From the NCBI RefSeq assembly GCF_900183575.1, contig NZ_FXUZ01000001.1, positions 558,001-622,000 of the forward strand: 64,000 nt of DNA. The letters are read 5' to 3'. The notes under the pieces are model-generated. The model ran no database searches and was not told the DNA's origin. It saw nothing but the letters and a program-made list of their open reading frames with translations. The translations under genes were made by a program, and so were the position numbers. Positions within the stretch are counted from its first letter, which is position 1. The number at the start of each line of letters is the position of its first letter. The stretch comes from Staphylococcus cornubiensis. GTDB lineage: Bacteria > Bacillota > Bacilli > Staphylococcales > Staphylococcaceae. Of the stretch, positions 61,275 to 64,000 are shown in pieces.

Positions 61275-63884
61275 ATGAGACGTTTCATTCAAACCTTGAG
61301 CTTTATTGCTTTATTTTTATGCATGTCACTCATTGGACATGCTTACATATTGTATCGTTTTTTCGCAGATGGTCTGTTATTCACAGGACCAAATGACGGT
61401 ATGGAACAAATGGTACCCATTCAGATGTTTTTATACGAAAAATGGTCTGAAGGTACCTTTTTCTATGCCACCGACTTTGGACTTGGTGGTGACTTTTTTA
61501 CTGATTTATCCTATTATTTTTCGACCAATTTCATTTTCATCTTGACGGCAGTGGTCACTCGAGCTTTATCGCTTGCACACCTTGTTGACCCAAAAGATAT
61601 GATGTATTGGTTTACACAAGCATGGGTCGTTTCAATTTTTAAATGTACCGTTATTATGTTAGCCACATACGCCTATGCACGTCAGCTCAAACTCCACCAC
61701 GTCGCATCAATTGTTTTCGCTGTATTATTCGCGATGTCGCCACTTTACTTCCGATTTACAGTGTACTGGCCATTTTTTAGTGATGTGTTCATTTTATTAC
61801 CGCTTCTATTGTTAAGTATCGAACGATTTTTGAAATCAGGGAAATTAGGTCTGTTCATTGTCATCACGGCATTATCTTTTGCGAATAATTTTTACTTTGC
61901 ATATTATCAAGTGTTAATGGGGCTGATTTATTACATTTTAAGAGTGTTGCATGTCCATCCCAATGACCAAAAAAGAGGTGTTATGACAGTCCCACCTTTA
62001 ATTGTGGCAGCGGTTTTAGGTGTAGGCTCAAGTTTGTTCTTTTTCTTTCATGGGGCACGCAGTTTTTTCAATAATCAACGTATTGCATTTGATGGTGACA
62101 TTCCGTTAATCGCGCCTTTTGATCAAAATACGAACATTTTCTATGACAACTATTTAATTGTCATATCCTTTGTCGTGGTACAAGCGTTACTTACATTTAA
62201 ACTGTATCGTCATTTTTATTTTAGAGTGTTCGCCCTGCTCAGTATTTTTACGATGATTGTAGCATTTATTCCTTATGTTGATAGTATTTTCAATGGTTTT
62301 TCAGCCCCTCAAAAACGTTGGCACTATTTATTAGCTTTTGTGACAAGTGGTTTGATTGCAACTTATGTTCAGCATTTCAAATCATTATCACGCCATACAT
62401 ATATCGCGACTGCAATACCTGCTGTAGCTATCGTTGTTATTAGTGCATTCGTTTATGATCGTATCGTGGAGTGGCTCTATCTCATACCGGTTGTCGTTCT
62501 GGTAGGTTGGATTGTATTGACCATCCATCGTCACCGTACCACATTTCGTTTTCAAACTACTATCAGCTTTGCATTAGCACTCATTATCTTGCAATTTGCG
62601 ATTTCTTCAGTCTTTATTAAAAATCAAATTTTCCATAGAGATCATGAGACGCGTGCAAATACATTTTATGCGAATGCGAGTTTGTACAATACACCTTTAC
62701 AGCAATCGTTAGTCAATCAAATGAAAAAAGATAAACTTGAAGACGAACGTATAGATTGGCGTGTTAATGAGCAGGATAATACCCCGATGTATCAACATTT
62801 TAAAGGACTCAGTTTGTATTCGAGTATTTTCGATCAACAGCTCATCGAATTTTACTATCGTTATTTGATGATTAATTTAAAAGAAGAATCTGTCAGTCGC
62901 TATCAATCAACAGGTGGTCGATCAAACATTGCGAGTCTGTTGTCTGTGCGCTATCAAATGGAGAAAAATTACCAACATCAACTCCCAACCCATTTTGAAA
63001 AAGTTGATCATAATGGGCAGTACAACATGTATGAAAATCAGTACCCTTTACCAGCTGTACGTGTCACAAATCATTATTATCGTGAAGAAGATTTAAAGAC
63101 GCCGATTGATCGAGAACATGCGATGTTGGATGGGGTCATTATCGACCACCAAGGAGAAAACTATCCTGAAAAAGCACAAAACCTTGTTGATGAAGTCCGA
63201 ATGACGAAACACAATGCTCAAAGTGAAGGTTCCGGTGAGCTCAAGGTCATTCAACCTCATGGCGGTGTGACCATCCAAGTACCCGAAAAGTTGCGCAAAC
63301 AATATGAAGATTTTTATGTTACCGTCTATTTTAAACGTGGTGTGCCCGATAGTAATAGCACACTTGATGTCAATGGCTATAAAAATCATCGTTTGTTCAA
63401 TGCTTCCAAATATCGCACTGGACAATATACATTACTCTATCGGGTACAACCTGACAAAAACGGGCAAATTCATCTTCGTATTTCACCTACTGGGTCTTAT
63501 CAATTTAAAATACAAAGTTTGTACGGTGAAGATTACAACACTTTAAAACGGGCATATAACAACAAAGGGGAGCATCATTATCAAGAACATCATGGTACGC
63601 TTCAGGTCAATTTAGCCCAGCATTCAGGAGGGATGGCAGTCATTAACATCCCTTATCGTAACGGGATGGAAGCGAGCGTTGACGGACAGCGCGTAACAGC
63701 TCAAAAGGTCAATGGCATGATGATTGGTATTCCAATTGGATCTCATGCGAAACAGATCGAAATTCACTATCGTCCGCCTTATTTCATTACGATGGTCTTC
63801 CTATCCATCATCAGTATTGTCATAAGCATCATTTACAGTCGTTGGTATCAACATAAATCATTGAGAAAGAGTGAAAAACATTGA
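61275..63884 (+). CDS. yfhO: YfhO family membrane protein, glycosyltransferase-like
   Basis: An 869-aa protein of the YfhO family, which in Bacillus and Listeria adds sugars to (lipo)teichoic acid. About 12-13 membrane helices span roughly the first 450 residues, with GPNDGMEQMVPIQMFLYE and DFGLGGDFFTDLSYYF in the first outside loop. A large outside domain (about 460-835) and a last helix (about 838-858) follow. ATG 61275 has GAGG eight bases upstream. It overlaps the next yfhO-like gene by TTGA. Confidence 0.9.
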   Translation: MRRFIQTLSFIALFLCMSLIGHAYILYRFFADGLLFTGPNDGMEQMVPIQMFLYEKWSEGTFFYATDFGLGGDFFTDLSYYFSTNFIFILTAVVTRALSLAHLVDPKDMMYWFTQAWVVSIFKCTVIMLATYAYARQLKLHHVASIVFAVLFAMSPLYFRFTVYWPFFSDVFILLPLLLLSIERFLKSGKLGLFIVITALSFANNFYFAYYQVLMGLIYYILRVLHVHPNDQKRGVMTVPPLIVAAVLGVGSSLFFFFHGARSFFNNQRIAFDGDIPLIAPFDQNTNIFYDNYLIVISFVVVQALLTFKLYRHFYFRVFALLSIFTMIVAFIPYVDSIFNGFSAPQKRWHYLLAFVTSGLIATYVQHFKSLSRHTYIATAIPAVAIVVISAFVYDRIVEWLYLIPVVVLVGWIVLTIHRHRTTFRFQTTISFALALIILQFAISSVFIKNQIFHRDHETRANTFYANASLYNTPLQQSLVNQMKKDKLEDERIDWRVNEQDNTPMYQHFKGLSLYSSIFDQQLIEFYYRYLMINLKEESVSRYQSTGGRSNIASLLSVRYQMEKNYQHQLPTHFEKVDHNGQYNMYENQYPLPAVRVTNHYYREEDLKTPIDREHAMLDGVIIDHQGENYPEKAQNLVDEVRMTKHNAQSEGSGELKVIQPHGGVTIQVPEKLRKQYEDFYVTVYFKRGVPDSNSTLDVNGYKNHRLFNASKYRTGQYTLLYRVQPDKNGQIHLRISPTGSYQFKIQSLYGEDYNTLKRAYNNKGEHHYQEHHGTLQVNLAQHSGGMAVINIPYRNGMEASVDGQRVTAQKVNGMMIGIPIGSHAKQIEIHYRPPYFITMVFLSIISIVISIIYSRWYQHKSLRKSEKH

Positions 63885-64000
63885 AAAAACATAAACAAAA
63901 AAGTACTTTATCTCGCTTTTTAACCGTCTTCATCGTGGCGTGTCTCGTCGGATGTGTCGTTTATTTACCTGTCGTTTTCCGTTTCATTCAAGACGGCATC
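63881..64000 (+). CDS. Second YfhO family protein, N-terminus only (cut by window edge)
   Basis: Forty codons are visible. A basic start (LKKHKQKSTLSRFL) leads into a membrane helix (TVFIVACLVGCVVYLPVVFR) and FIQDGI, the same layout as the start of the preceding protein (YILYRFFADGL). The start is TTG 63881, overlapping the previous stop by four bases. Assignment rests on similarity to its neighbour. Confidence 0.7.
   Translation, partial: MKKHKQKSTLSRFLTVFIVACLVGCVVYLPVVFRFIQDGI

Overview
The window is a low-GC Firmicute chromosome and almost certainly a Staphylococcus. The protein sequences and the gene order (rny, recA, cinA, pgsA, the ymf genes, spoIIIE, rnjB, pnp, rpsO, ribF, truB, rbfA, infB, nusA, rimP, polC, proS, rseP, dxr, cdsA, uppS, frr, pyrH, tsf, rpsB, codY, hslUV, xerC, trmFO, topA, dprA, sucDC, rnhB, rbgA) match the staphylococcal core as I remember it from S. 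aureus. I cannot name the species. Nearly all core genes lie on the minus strand, so the biological reading order runs from right to left. I see no rRNA, tRNA, CRISPR array or IS transposase.
Layout in window coordinates. 1-1662: a divergent cadCA metal-resistance operon and a small orphan gene. 2.1-7.5 kb: rny, recA (TTG start, SOS box), cinA, pgsA, ymfM. 7.5-14.8 kb: the ymfK/I/H/F/C genes and spoIIIE. 14.9-22.1 kb: rnjB, pnp, rpsO, ribF, truB, rbfA. 22.1-28.3 kb: a 6-kb insertion that separates rbfA from infB. It holds a four-gene PTS operon, a divergent AraC regulator, two copies of a type I toxin-antitoxin-like RNA module and two small membrane proteins. 28.3-32.7 kb: infB, ylxQ, rnpM, nusA, rimP. 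32.8-43.6 kb: polC, proS, rseP, dxr, cdsA, uppS. 43.9-47.1 kb: frr, pyrH, tsf, rpsB. 47.3-54.4 kb: codY, hslU, hslV, xerC, trmFO, topA. 54.5-60.6 kb: dprA, sucD, sucC, an acidic small protein, rnhB, rbgA. 60.9-64 kb on the plus strand: GtrA and two YfhO-type membrane proteins, the second cut by the window edge.
The most unusual part is the 22-28 kb insertion. Two roughly 200-bp direct repeats flank the PTS/AraC cassette. Each repeat encodes a plus-strand RNA with a consensus promoter, a 5' hairpin conserved by compensating base changes, and a shared bidirectional terminator. Opposite the right-hand RNA is an unannotated 31-codon gene for a Fst-like membrane peptide. In the left copy the matching toxin gene is broken by a 182-bp palindromic, MITE-like element. 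That element belongs to a wider family of palindromic repeats found in at least six intergenic gaps of the window.
Many start codons are not ATG (GTG for rny, nusA, polC, rseP; TTG for recA, ymfM, rnjB, xerC, topA and the second YfhO gene). I chose starts from Shine-Dalgarno spacing and family length.
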